From Candidatus Nanopelagicales bacterium (GTDB lineage: Bacteria > Actinomycetota > Actinomycetes > S36-B12 > CAIYMF01): a DNA stretch of 64,000 nt. The notes beneath the pieces are model-generated. The model searched no databases. It had not been told where the DNA came from and worked only from the letters and a program-made list of their open reading frames with translations. This document shows, piece by piece, positions 56,106 to 64,000 of the stretch (the stretch's first letter is position 1; every line of letters begins with the position of its first letter). The stretch lies in the NCBI GenBank assembly GCA_017848795.1, contig JAFIHG010000050.1:94449-158448 (forward strand), in the 5' to 3' direction. Position numbers and translations under genes: made by a program.

Positions 56106-57319
56106 CCGTCGCCGGCGACCCGGACGCCCGGGTCACCCGAGAACGGAGGCGGTCGGGGGTTCTCGGGGTCGCGCCCACCGAGGTAGCGGACGACCACCCA
56201 GAGGACGCTGACGACCGGAACTGCCACGATCGCACCGACGATCCCGGCCGCCACGCTGCCGACCGCGACGCTCACGATCACGGCGAGCGGGTGCAGCGCC
56301 ACCTGCTTGCTCATGATGAGCGGCTGAAGCACGTTCCCCTCGATCTGACCGATGATCGTGATCATCACGATCACCAGTACCAGGGTCAGCGGTCCGTTGG
56401 CCGCGAGACCGACGAGCGCCGCGACGAGCATCGCGACCGGCGCACCGACGTACGGGATGAACGTGCCGAAGAAGACCAGCAACGCGAGCGGTATCGGGAT
56501 CGGCACCCGCAGCAGCACCAGCCCGATGCCGACCAGGATCGCGTTGCTGAGCGCGATCAGCACGGTCCCTCGCGCGTACGCGGAGAAGGTCCGCCACGCG
56601 AGCACCCCCGAGGTACGGATGCGGACCTGCGCGCGGCGTGGTGTCAGCCCGACCAGCCAGCCCCAGATCCCCTTGCCGTCGTAGAGGAAGAAGATGGCAC
56701 CGAAGACGGCGAGGGCGAGCCCCGCCACCAGCTCACCCACGGTGCCGAGGCCGCCGATCACCTGGGTCGCCAGCGTCGCGGCGTTGGCCCGCAGCCAGTC
56801 CTGCGCACCCGAGAGCCAGGTGTCGAGCTGGGTCGCATCGACGTGGAGCGGCCCGGTGCGCAACCACTCGCGGATGCTGTCGAAGAGTGTGACGATCTGA
56901 TCGATCAGTTCGGGCAGCTGATTGATGAACGCGACGACGATGAAGGCCAGGACGCCCAGCACGGCGATCGCGGACACCAGCAGCGATATGGCGACGGCGA
57001 TTCCGCGCGGCAGGATGCGGTCCACCAGGTTCACCAGCGGGTTCACCAGGGCGGCGATCACCGCTCCGACGAACAGTGCGACGAAGACGAAGGTGAGGGT
57101 GCTCGCCACCAGGCCGATCACCCAGAGCGCGGCCGCGATGACGACGATCCGCCAGGCCCAGCCCCCGAGTACCCGCAGCGTGTACGGGACCTGGGCGTCC
57201 GGCGGGGCGAGCACGCGCGGAGGAAGCTCGGGAGCGGCGGCCGTGCTCGGGGCCGGTGGGGTGGAGGGTCCCGTGCCGGTGGAACCGTCGCCGGTCGGGT
57301 CCGCGGCCATGTCGCTCAC
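56102..57319 (-). CDS. AI-2E family transporter
   Basis: A 405-residue protein of the PerM/TqsA superfamily with seven or eight helices. It has the R-G-I-A-V-A-I-S-L-L-V segment, a soluble loop (about 130-200) and the C-terminal G-T-F-I-P-Y-V-G-A-P and Q-I-E-G-N-V-L-Q-P-L-I-M. Members export varied solutes, and a role in autoinducer-2 transport is not implied. The N-terminus is a Pro/Thr-rich tail. It heads a minus-strand operon of four overlapping genes. Confidence 0.88.
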   Translation of the reverse strand: MSDMAADPTGDGSTGTGPSTPPAPSTAAAPELPPRVLAPPDAQVPYTLRVLGGWAWRIVVIAAALWVIGLVASTLTFVFVALFVGAVIAALVNPLVNLVDRILPRGIAVAISLLVSAIAVLGVLAFIVVAFINQLPELIDQIVTLFDSIREWLRTGPLHVDATQLDTWLSGAQDWLRANAATLATQVIGGLGTVGELVAGLALAVFGAIFFLYDGKGIWGWLVGLTPRRAQVRIRTSGVLAWRTFSAYARGTVLIALSNAILVGIGLVLLRVPIPIPLALLVFFGTFIPYVGAPVAMLVAALVGLAANGPLTLVLVIVMITIIGQIEGNVLQPLIMSKQVALHPLAVIVSVAVGSVAAGIVGAIVAVPVVSVLWVVVRYLGGRDPENPRPPPFSGDPGVRVAGDG

Positions 57320-57356
57320 TTCGCCGATCCTGCCAGGTGCTGACCGCGGCTTCCTG

Positions 57357-58709
57357 TCACCGCGCGCGCAAGCGCAACCGGACGCCTCCGCGCGGACGGA
57401 TCGTCACCTGTGCGAGCGGCGGCGCAGGAGCGGTCCGGTCGGTGCCGAACCGGTAGCGGCGGGCCAGGGCTGCAAGGACCAGGACCCCTTCGAGCAGCGC
57501 CATGTCACGGCCGATGCAGATCCGTGGTCCGGCTCCGAACGGCAGGTAGTGCAGCGGCGCCGGCCGCTGCGCGTCGGGCAGGAAGCGGTCCGGACGGAAC
57601 GCGTCGGGATCGGCCCAGCACTCGGGATCGCGGTGCACCAGCCAGGGGCTCAGGATCAGCAGCGACCCCGCCGGGATCCGGGCGCCCGCCAACTCGTCGT
57701 CGACGCGGGCCCGGCGGGTCAGCAGCCACGCCGGCGGGTAGAGACGCAGCACCTCGTCGAGCACCGCCCGGGCGTACGGCAGCCGGGGCAGCAGCCTGAC
57801 GTCCAGGGGCCGGTCGCCGAGCACGCCGTCCGCCTCTGCTGCGAGCCGGGCGGCGACCGGCTCGTCGCGGGCGAGCAGGTCGAGCGCCCAGGTGAGCGCG
57901 GTCGCGACGGTCTCGTGACCGGCGACGATGAAGGTCACGACCTGGTCGCGCACCTGGCGCGGCGGCAGGCCGGCGGCGAGCAGCAGCCCGAGCAGGTCGG
58001 CGCCGTACTCCCCTGTCCTGTAGGCACGGCGGCGTCGTTCGACGACCAGATCGCTCACGACCGCGTCCAACCCCCGCACGGCGCGTGAGAGCCGTCGCCC
58101 AGCAGGCGTCCAGCCGAGCGGGAGCAGCGCGCCTGGGGTGCTGGCACGCGCCAGCACGATCTCGAGCGCCCGCGCGGTCGCGGTGGTGAGCGCGCGGACG
58201 TCAGCGTTCGACCCGGCGTCCAGCAGCGCCGCCCGCACGACGGCCATCGCGGCCTGCAGCATGGCGGGTTCGACGTCCACCTCGCGGCCGGCTGCGACCG
58301 CTCGGTCCCAGTCCGCGACCAGCGCGCGCACTGCCGCGTCGACGTGCGCGGCCGTGCGGTCGACGGCATCCGCATGGAATGCCGGCTGCACGACCGGGCG
58401 TTGCGCTCGCCACGCCTCGGTGTCCGCGGCGAGCAGGCCCTCGCCCGTCACGAGCGACAGGGTGCGGTACTGCAGCGTCGCCTTGCCGTACGCGCGCGCG
58501 TTCGTCACGAGCACCCGGCGCACCGGCTCCGCTCCGGCGACGAGGTACGTCCCAGCGCCGGGCACCGGGAACTGCACCACCGGGCCGTGCTGCCGCGCCA
58601 TCGACTGCAGGAAACCCAAGGTGTCCCCTTGGATCCGGCGGACCGAACGCAGCATGGTGGCCCCGTCCGGGCCGGGCGCCGTGGGTGGAGCGGGGCGGGG
58701 CAGCGGCAC
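57357..58709 (-). CDS. cytochrome P450
   Basis: A 450-residue P450. The I-helix has V-A-G-H-E-T-V-A, the K-helix E-x-x-R is in L-D-E-V-L-R-L, and the heme loop is F-G-A-G-P-R-I-C-I-G with the axial Cys. The length and P-L-H-Y-L-P-F segment resemble fatty-acid/CYP102-like or CYP4-type P450s of actinobacteria. The substrate is unknown, and no ferredoxin gene is adjacent. GTG 58709 was chosen by family length. fdhD lies 47 bases upstream on the same strand. Confidence 0.9.
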   Translation of the reverse strand: MPLPRPAPPTAPGPDGATMLRSVRRIQGDTLGFLQSMARQHGPVVQFPVPGAGTYLVAGAEPVRRVLVTNARAYGKATLQYRTLSLVTGEGLLAADTEAWRAQRPVVQPAFHADAVDRTAAHVDAAVRALVADWDRAVAAGREVDVEPAMLQAAMAVVRAALLDAGSNADVRALTTATARALEIVLARASTPGALLPLGWTPAGRRLSRAVRGLDAVVSDLVVERRRRAYRTGEYGADLLGLLLAAGLPPRQVRDQVVTFIVAGHETVATALTWALDLLARDEPVAARLAAEADGVLGDRPLDVRLLPRLPYARAVLDEVLRLYPPAWLLTRRARVDDELAGARIPAGSLLILSPWLVHRDPECWADPDAFRPDRFLPDAQRPAPLHYLPFGAGPRICIGRDMALLEGVLVLAALARRYRFGTDRTAPAPPLAQVTIRPRGGVRLRLRAR

Positions 58710-58756
58710 GCGACCATCGTCGCAACCCGGCCCTCGGGGGTGGGTCGCGGGCCGGG

Positions 58757-59593
58757 TCAGCGGGCGGCAGCGGTCCGACCGTCGGACACCCGGTGCTCGC
58801 CGGCGTAGAGCGTGAGCTGACCGTCCCGGACGAAGGCGGCGAGGGTGAGGTCGCAGGCGCGCGCCACCTGCACGGCGAGCGAGGTGGGTGCGGAGACCGC
58901 TGCGACGACCGGGATCCCGGCCATCGCGGCCTTCTGCACGATCTCGAAGCCCGCCCGTCCGCTCACGACCAGCACGTCGACTGTCACGTCGCGCAGCAGC
59001 GTGTCCCCGACGACCTTGTCGACGGCGTTGTGGCGGCCGACGTCCTCGCGCACCGAGAGCAGTTCCCCGACTGCCGATGCGCCCGCGGCGGCGTGCAGGC
59101 CGCCGGTGCGGCGGAACAGCGACTGCCGTGCCGCCATGCGATCCGGTAGCGCGGCCAGCACCGCGGCGTCCACGCGGCGGACGTCGTGCGCCACCGGCCG
59201 TACCCGCGCCAGCAGGTCGTCGATCTCGTCCCGGCCGCAGATGCCGCACGCACTGGTCGGCCGGCGCACCCGTCCGAGTCCTGTCAGGTCCACCCGCGCA
59301 TCCGATGCCAGGGTGAGGGTCACCTCGTTGTCCATGGGCGCCCCGCCGGACCTCGTGCAGTGCCGGACCCCCGCGACCGTCGAGCGGTCCCGGACGATCC
59401 CCTCCCCGACGGCGAGCCCGACCGCGAGCTCGAGGTCGTCGCCCGGCGTGCGCATCGTCGAGCCGAGCACCGCGCGCGTACCGGCGTGCTCCAGGTGGAT
59501 CGTCAGCGGCTCCTCGACGACGACGCTGTCGGCACGCGAGCCGCGGCCCGATTCACCGACGCGCACCACTCGCACCCGCTCCGCTCGGACCAC
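58757..59593 (-). CDS. fdhD: FdhD sulfurtransferase for formate dehydrogenase
   Basis: A 278-residue FdhD that passes sulfur to the molybdenum cofactor of formate dehydrogenase. The reactive loop C-G-I-C-G-R-D (about 118) and R-E-D-V-G-R-H-N-A-V-D-K (about 190) are conserved. No formate dehydrogenase gene is in the window. I start it at GTG 59593, seven bases after a TAGCGT box; an ATG further upstream (59638) lacks support. It is divergent from the symporter operon. Confidence 0.93.
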   Translation of the reverse strand: MVRAERVRVVRVGESGRGSRADSVVVEEPLTIHLEHAGTRAVLGSTMRTPGDDLELAVGLAVGEGIVRDRSTVAGVRHCTRSGGAPMDNEVTLTLASDARVDLTGLGRVRRPTSACGICGRDEIDDLLARVRPVAHDVRRVDAAVLAALPDRMAARQSLFRRTGGLHAAAGASAVGELLSVREDVGRHNAVDKVVGDTLLRDVTVDVLVVSGRAGFEIVQKAAMAGIPVVAAVSAPTSLAVQVARACDLTLAAFVRDGQLTLYAGEHRVSDGRTAAAR

Positions 59594-59600
59594 GGTCCCG

Positions 59601-59606
59601 ACGCTA
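59601..59606 (-). promoter_or_regulatory. leaderless promoter of fdhD
   Basis: TAGCGT on the minus strand is seven bases before GTG 59593. Confidence 0.55.
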
Positions 59607-59658
59607 CCCGGGCCGGTCCGCGACGGCGAGATGCCCATCGGACATGTCGAAAACCTCT

Positions 59659-59683
59659 TGCCGCAGTGTGCACATGGGCGGCA
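59659..59683. promoter_or_regulatory. possible operator between fdhD and the symporter operon
   Basis: TGCCGC (59659-59664) and GCGGCA (59678-59683) are inverted around a centre containing GTGCAC. A TAGCAT -10 box for the symporter lies at 59736-59741. The palindrome is about 75 bases upstream of the predicted start of transcription; its binding protein is unknown. Confidence 0.35.
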
Positions 59684-59802
59684 GGTGAGTCCCGGCGATC
59701 TGCCGATAACCCTGGTGGAACGGGGGAAATCGCGCTAGCATGCGGCTCTCAGTCCGACAACTGGATGCAGTGCAGGTCGTGCCGCCCCCGGGAGGTACTC
59801 AC

Positions 59803-61386
59803 ATGTCAGCAGCAGGCGTCGTCATGGCAGGAGCGCCGTGGCAGGGCTGGTTGGTGCTGGTCCTGTTCGGCGTGGTCCTCATCACGATCTCGATCGTCGT
59901 CGCCCGCAAGTTCGGCACCGCCGACGTCGACGGGCTGGTCGTCGCGGGTCGCAGCCTGCCGTTCGGCCTGGTGGCCGCGTCCGTGTTCGTCGCGTGGGTG
60001 TGGACCACGACCCTGCTCGGCGCCGCGGAGGCCGGCTTCCAGTGGGGTATCTCCGGCGGGTTGAACTACGCGTGGGGCGCTGCGTTCCCGTTCTTCATCT
60101 TCATCCCGATCGCGTTGCGGATGCGACGGGTCATGCCGCGCACCACGACCTTCGTCGAGTACATGCGCGAACGGTTCAGCGACAACTTCGCCAAGGTCTA
60201 CGTCGTGCTCGGCATCCTGCTCGTCGCGTACGTCTGCGTGGAGCAGAGCGTCGGGCTCGGCTACGTGATGCAGTACAGCTTCGGCATGAACTACAAGGTC
60301 ATGGCGATCCTGATGTCGTTGCTCTTCGCGTCGTTCATCGCCATCGCCGGACTTCGCGGGTCGGTGTACAACTCGGTCTTCCAGTTCTTCGTCATCATCA
60401 TCGTGGTGTTCGTCGCGATGCCGATCATCCTGGCGATGCTGGGACTCAACACCGGTTTCGCCGGCATGACCGATGTCGCGACGAATCCCGCCAACCCGAA
60501 CTTCAACCCCGACGCGCTGAACCTCGCGTCGTTCGCGGGCCTGCGCTACGGCATCGTCGCGTTCGCCGTCGCGCTCGGTCAGATCATCCTGAGCCAGGGC
60601 TACTACTCGACGGCGCTCGCCGCGGTGAACTCGCGCACGCTCAAGTGGGCGTACATCATCGGGACGATCTTCGCCTGGATCCCGATCCCGATCATCTTCG
60701 GCAACGTCATCGGCAGCGGTGCCCTCACCGCACAGTTGGACATCGAGTCCGCCGAGGTCGTACGCACCGGGATCACCCCGTACATCTTCAGTCAGTACCT
60801 CGGCCTCGGCGGCGTCATCATGCTCGCCATCCTCGTGCTGATGGCGGGTCTGACCACCGGGGGCAACGGCCTGGCCGGCCTGCAGGCGATCTTCTCGGTC
60901 GACCTGTACAAGAAGTACCTGAAACGAGACGCCACCGAGAAGCAGCAGACCAACTTCGGCAAGTGGGCAACGCTCGCCGCCGGTGTCGTGATCGCCGTCG
61001 CCGCGATCGCGCTCGAGGGACAGTCCCTGCTGAGCATCGACATCTTCTCGGGGATCCTGTTCGCGGCGCCGTGCGCCCCGCTCGTCGTCGGGCTCTACAG
61101 CCGCCGGCTCAACGTCGGGTTGTCGGCCGTGGCGGTGCTGGTCGGGCTGATCGGGGGCCTGGTCGCATACTTCGCCATCCCCGACCCCGATGTGAACTTC
61201 TTCGTCGGCAACGCCATCTCGCTCGTGGTGCCCTTCATCATCATCCTGATCGGGCTGCCGTTCATGAAGAGCAGCTTCGACTTCGACAAGCTTCTCAACT
61301 ACGTCTCCGAGCACCGCGTCGTGCTGCACGAGGACGACGCACCCGCGGTGGTCACGAACCCCGCGACCGACGGAGGTCCGGCATGA
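59803..61386 (+). CDS. sodium:solute symporter (SSS family)
   Basis: A 527-residue transporter with about 13 transmembrane segments. The N-terminal I-V-V-A-R-K-F-G-T-A-D then V-A-G-R-S-L-P and the later A-L-G-Q-I-I-L-S-Q-G-Y are typical of the SSS family, near the urea/DUR3-like group. It couples Na+ or H+ to solute uptake. ATG 59803 has GGGAGG seven bases upstream. The stop overlaps the next gene (ATGA). Confidence 0.87.
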   Translation: MSAAGVVMAGAPWQGWLVLVLFGVVLITISIVVARKFGTADVDGLVVAGRSLPFGLVAASVFVAWVWTTTLLGAAEAGFQWGISGGLNYAWGAAFPFFIFIPIALRMRRVMPRTTTFVEYMRERFSDNFAKVYVVLGILLVAYVCVEQSVGLGYVMQYSFGMNYKVMAILMSLLFASFIAIAGLRGSVYNSVFQFFVIIIVVFVAMPIILAMLGLNTGFAGMTDVATNPANPNFNPDALNLASFAGLRYGIVAFAVALGQIILSQGYYSTALAAVNSRTLKWAYIIGTIFAWIPIPIIFGNVIGSGALTAQLDIESAEVVRTGITPYIFSQYLGLGGVIMLAILVLMAGLTTGGNGLAGLQAIFSVDLYKKYLKRDATEKQQTNFGKWATLAAGVVIAVAAIALEGQSLLSIDIFSGILFAAPCAPLVVGLYSRRLNVGLSAVAVLVGLIGGLVAYFAIPDPDVNFFVGNAISLVVPFIIILIGLPFMKSSFDFDKLLNYVSEHRVVLHEDDAPAVVTNPATDGGPA

Positions 61387-61559
61387 GCCAGGGCATGTAC
61401 AACTTCTGGATGATCCTGCCGTTCGTGTGGGGCGGCATCGGGGTGCTGATCATCGGGATCGCCTGCATCCGCGAGCTGCTGATGCTCGCGCGCGCCGAGC
61501 CGGATGCGCTCGATTCCGCTCCGGGGCGGCCCGTTCGTGAGGAGCCTCCAGCCGGATGA
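61383..61559 (+). CDS. small single-pass membrane protein, putative symporter partner
   Basis: A 58-residue protein with one transmembrane helix (about 8-30, M-I-L-P-F-V-W-G-G-I-G-V-L-I-I) and a charged tail. It overlaps the symporter stop and the peptidase start by four bases on each side, so all three are coupled. It may be a small accessory subunit, as seen with some other SSS transporters. I do not recognise a family. Confidence 0.7.
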   Translation: MSQGMYNFWMILPFVWGGIGVLIIGIACIRELLMLARAEPDALDSAPGRPVREEPPAG

Positions 61560-62710
61560 TGCAGGGAGCGGACGGCGACCCGCACCGGTACACCCCGAGC
61601 GGAAGGCCCCGGGCCCGCGCGCTCGAGATCCCGTTCGACGGCACACCGGGGCGGTGGAACGCGATCACCGACGTACCGGGGCTCGAGGTCGGATACACGA
61701 CGTTGATCGAGGGCGAGCAGGTCCGCACGGGCGTTACGGCGATCCATCCCCGGGGGCGGGACGGCGCGGGCGACCCGGTCGTCGCGGGTTTCCACTCGCT
61801 GAACGGCAACGGTGAGCTGACCGGTGCGTCGTGGATCCGCGAGTCGGGGACCTTCAGCGGCCCGGTCGTGATCACCAACACCCACGCTGTCGGAGTCGCC
61901 CATGCCGGCGTCGTCGCGTGGACAGTGCGCCACCACCCGTCGCTCGCCGAGGCCTGGCTGCTGCCGGTCGCCGCCGAGACCTGGGACGGCTACCTGAACG
62001 ACATCAACGGTCATCACGTCACCGAAGAGTCGGCTGTCGCTGCGCTCGAGGCGGCCCGCAGCGGTCCGGTCGACGAGGGCTCGGTGGGGGGCGGCACCGG
62101 GATGAACTGCTACGAGTTCAAGGGCGGCTCGGGCACCGCGTCCCGGGTCGTCGACTATGCCGGCACGGCGTACACCGTGGGCGCGTTCGTCCAAGCGAAC
62201 TTCGGCGCCCGGCACGAGCTGAATCTCGCCGGGGTGCCGCTGGGGAGAGCGCTCGCCGACGACAACCCGCTGGCGTCGTGGTCGCCCGTACCGCCCGGCG
62301 CCGGGTCCGTCATCGCGGTCGTCGCCACCGATGCGCCGCTGTTCCCCCCGCAGTGCACGGCGTTCGCGCGCCGGGTGTCGCTCGGCCTCGCCCGTACCGG
62401 CACCAGCGGTTCACACTTCTCCGGCGACCTGTTCCTGGCGTTCTCGGTTGCCAACCCGGGCGCGATCACGCCGGGCCTGTCCGCCTTCTACGGCGCCTCG
62501 CCCGGGCATTACGACACGCTGCGGTTCATCCCGTGGGGCTTCCTCGACCCGTTCTACGAAGCGGTGGTCCAGTCGGTCGAGGAGGCGGTCGCGAACGCCC
62601 TCGTCGCCGGCGAGGAGATGGTGGGCCGCGACGGTCACCGCTCTCCCGGGCTGCCGCGCGACCGGGTCGCGCAGCTCGTACGAAGCCGGCGCTCGGTCTC
62701 CGATCGGTGA
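61556..62710 (+). CDS. P1 family peptidase (DmpA-like)
   Basis: A 384-residue Ntn-type self-processing aminopeptidase. The predicted cleavage is G250-S251 in P-G-A-G-S-V-I-A-V-V-A-T-D-A-P-L, making S251 the nucleophile of the beta chain. The upstream motif V-G-G-G-T-G-M-N-C-Y-E-F-K-G-G and a C-terminal G-D-L-F-L-A-F-S also fit. DmpA-type enzymes cleave short D-, L- or beta-peptides. There is no signal peptide. Its place after a symporter suggests it acts on the imported solute. It is convergent with a desaturase gene. Confidence 0.92.
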   Translation: MMQGADGDPHRYTPSGRPRARALEIPFDGTPGRWNAITDVPGLEVGYTTLIEGEQVRTGVTAIHPRGRDGAGDPVVAGFHSLNGNGELTGASWIRESGTFSGPVVITNTHAVGVAHAGVVAWTVRHHPSLAEAWLLPVAAETWDGYLNDINGHHVTEESAVAALEAARSGPVDEGSVGGGTGMNCYEFKGGSGTASRVVDYAGTAYTVGAFVQANFGARHELNLAGVPLGRALADDNPLASWSPVPPGAGSVIAVVATDAPLFPPQCTAFARRVSLGLARTGTSGSHFSGDLFLAFSVANPGAITPGLSAFYGASPGHYDTLRFIPWGFLDPFYEAVVQSVEEAVANALVAGEEMVGRDGHRSPGLPRDRVAQLVRSRRSVSDR

Positions 62711-62726
62711 GTCGCTTTCCAGCCGC

Positions 62727-63779
62727 TCAGTCCAGCGTCTCGAGCGGGCGCCCGGCCGCGTGCAGGTGCCGAAAGACCCGGGCGTAGGACTCCCAGAGTC
62801 CGGTCTCGCAGTAGTCGATGCCGTGGGCAAGGCAGAACTGGCGCACGTGTTGCTGGGACCGTCGGAGGTTCGGGCGCGGCATGCTGGGGAAGAGGTGGTG
62901 CTCCACCTGGTAGTTCAGGCCACCCAGGGCGAAGTCGACGAGGCGGCCCCCACGGATGTTGCGCGACGTGAGCACCTGACGTCGCACGTAGTCCAGGTCC
63001 TCCTCGGCGGTGAGGATGCGCATTCCCTTGTGGTTGGGGGCGAACGAACAGCCCATGTACAACCCGAACACCCCTTGGTGCACGGCCCCGAACACCACTG
63101 CCTGCCACGGGGTGAGTACCAGGACCAGTAGCCCGACATAACCGAGGAGGTGCAGCGTGAAAAGCCCGATCTCCAACGAGCGCGATCCGCGCGCACGTCT
63201 GGTGCGTCCCAGGAGCGCGCGGACCCCGACCACGTGCAGGTGCAGGCCCTCCAGCAGCAACATCGGCACGAACAGGTACACCTGCAGTCTGCTGAGCAGC
63301 CGCCCTGCGGTGCTCCGCAGGGCCGCCTGCTCGCGAGTGTGGACCAACGCGCCGACCGGGATGTCGGGGTCGCGGTCGATCACGTTGGGATGAGCGTGGT
63401 GGCGGTTGTGCTTGTCCACCCACCAGCCGTAGCTCATCCCGATGCCGAGGTTCCCGAGCGCGACACCGAGCAGGTAGTTGCCACGGCTCGACCGCATGAC
63501 CTGCCGGTGTCCGGCATCGTGACCGATGAACGCGATCTGCACATAGCCGATCCCGAGGAACACCGCGAGTATGAGCGTCCACCAGGAGTCACCGAGCAGG
63601 GCGACACCGAGCCAGCCTCCGGCCACGGCGAGGACCGTGAGCGGCGTCTTCACTGAGTAGTACGTGCTACGGCGTCGGAGCAGCCCCAGATCCTTGATCT
63701 GCCGCGACAGCTGGGCGTACGCGGTCGCTCCACCACCGGCCGGCCCTCTCGTCGGAGCCGTACCCGTCGTCATCGTCAT
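62727..63779 (-). CDS. membrane fatty-acid desaturase
   Basis: A 350-residue acyl-lipid desaturase. The three histidine boxes are H-D-A-G-H (about 89), H-N-R-H-H (about 124) and Q-V-E-H-H (about 294), which bind the di-iron site. It has four helices. The third box with Q-V-E-H-H places it in the front-end/acyl-lipid class. GAGGGA precedes ATG 63779, and a second ATG is two codons later. Between it and the right edge lies a terminator and a transposase tail. Confidence 0.92.
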   Translation of the reverse strand: MTMTTGTAPTRGPAGGGATAYAQLSRQIKDLGLLRRRSTYYSVKTPLTVLAVAGGWLGVALLGDSWWTLILAVFLGIGYVQIAFIGHDAGHRQVMRSSRGNYLLGVALGNLGIGMSYGWWVDKHNRHHAHPNVIDRDPDIPVGALVHTREQAALRSTAGRLLSRLQVYLFVPMLLLEGLHLHVVGVRALLGRTRRARGSRSLEIGLFTLHLLGYVGLLVLVLTPWQAVVFGAVHQGVFGLYMGCSFAPNHKGMRILTAEEDLDYVRRQVLTSRNIRGGRLVDFALGGLNYQVEHHLFPSMPRPNLRRSQQHVRQFCLAHGIDYCETGLWESYARVFRHLHAAGRPLETLD

Positions 63780-63800
63780 GTCGGGTCTTTCCCTCGCCGG

Positions 63801-63826
63801 CCCGTCCCGGCCGAAGCCGGGACGGG
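63801..63826. terminator. hairpin between the desaturase and the transposase tail
   Basis: CCCGTCCCGGC pairs perfectly with GCCGGGACGGG around a CGAA loop. On the minus strand it follows the transposase stop and precedes the desaturase gene. Confidence 0.65.
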
Positions 63827-63859
63827 GCTGGCCCCCACTGCGGGCTGCCTTCCGAGCAT

Positions 63860-64000
63860 CTAGTGTCGCGCGTCTGAATCTCCTTTACGGGCGTGGGGCA
63901 GGATCTCGTCGGCGGTCTTGGTCCAGGTGAACGGGTGGCAGCGGTCGTTCCAGCCTTCGATGAAGGTGCGGATCGCGGTGACGAGTTGTTTGACGCTGGC
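63860..64000 (-). CDS. IS630-family transposase, C-terminal fragment (cut by window edge)
   Basis: The last 46 codons of a transposase enter from the right edge and end in TAG at 63860-63862. The segment V-T-A-I-R-T-F-I-E-G-W-N-D-R-C and P-F-T-W-T-K-T-A-D-E-I-L is the usual end of IS630-type transposases. The terminal repeat of the element is not identified. The N-terminal part and the catalytic DDE lie outside the window. Confidence 0.85.
   Translation of the reverse strand, partial: ASVKQLVTAIRTFIEGWNDRCHPFTWTKTADEILPHARKGDSDARH

Overview
The window is a chromosomal segment of a high-GC actinobacterium. Supporting markers are a WhiB1-type iron-sulfur regulator, a SigR/RsrA thiol-stress pair, the 24-residue ribosomal protein bL37, an actinobacterial 2-oxoglutarate decarboxylase/dehydrogenase (Kgd) followed by a DUF6104 gene, an OctT-like glucosylglycerate octanoyltransferase, nickel superoxide dismutase with its protease, frequent GTG starts, and many genes whose start codon lies 6-7 bases after a TANNNT -10 box (leaderless transcription). 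The order or genus cannot be fixed from this sequence alone.

Layout. 1-5.3 kb: a partial membrane protein, DUF1015, a DUF421 pair, an AlkB-like dioxygenase and a FadD-type acyl-CoA ligase. 5.5-20.6 kb: a secreted zinc phospholipase C-like protein, then the conserved lepA / rpsT / holA / comEC / comEA / plsY / degV / leuS block, a secreted S53 peptidase and octT. 20.6-27.5 kb: a class-III aminotransferase, a DUF222-HNH endonuclease, an Orn/Lys/Arg decarboxylase-like enzyme, an MFS transporter coupled to an HD hydrolase, and DUF4031. 27.6-34.7 kb: kgd-DUF6104, a quinone-oxidoreductase-like dehydrogenase, malic enzyme, and divergent sodX / sodN. 34.7-41.7 kb: a lipid kinase, whiB1, an amidohydrolase, a repeat-filled intergenic stretch, an acetolactate-synthase-like enzyme, an M23 peptidase behind a c-di-AMP (ydaO) riboswitch, and a thioesterase. 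41.7-46.4 kb: a PilT-type ATPase with two HD/HD-GYP membrane proteins, preceded by a 292-bp element with 29-bp terminal inverted repeats. 46.4-54.5 kb: two unknown proteins, bL37, rsrA/sigR with a recognisable SigR promoter, a hydrolase, SRAP, rsgA, a cation/proton antiporter, DUF2231 and a HisN-like phosphatase. 54.6-64 kb: a four-gene overlapping membrane operon, a P450, fdhD, a symporter / small membrane protein / P1-peptidase operon, a fatty-acid desaturase and the tail of an IS630 transposase.

Most of the window is core chromosome. The less ordinary material lies in gaps and gene starts: two near-identical 65-nt perfect palindromes at 3.3 and 54.5 kb, the inverted-repeat element upstream of the HD-GYP gene, tiny leader ORFs overlapping the starts of rsgA and an aminotransferase, the SigR promoter with an in-frame upstream start, and the degenerate repeats at 38 kb. 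No CRISPR array, tRNA, rRNA, prophage or replication origin was recognised.
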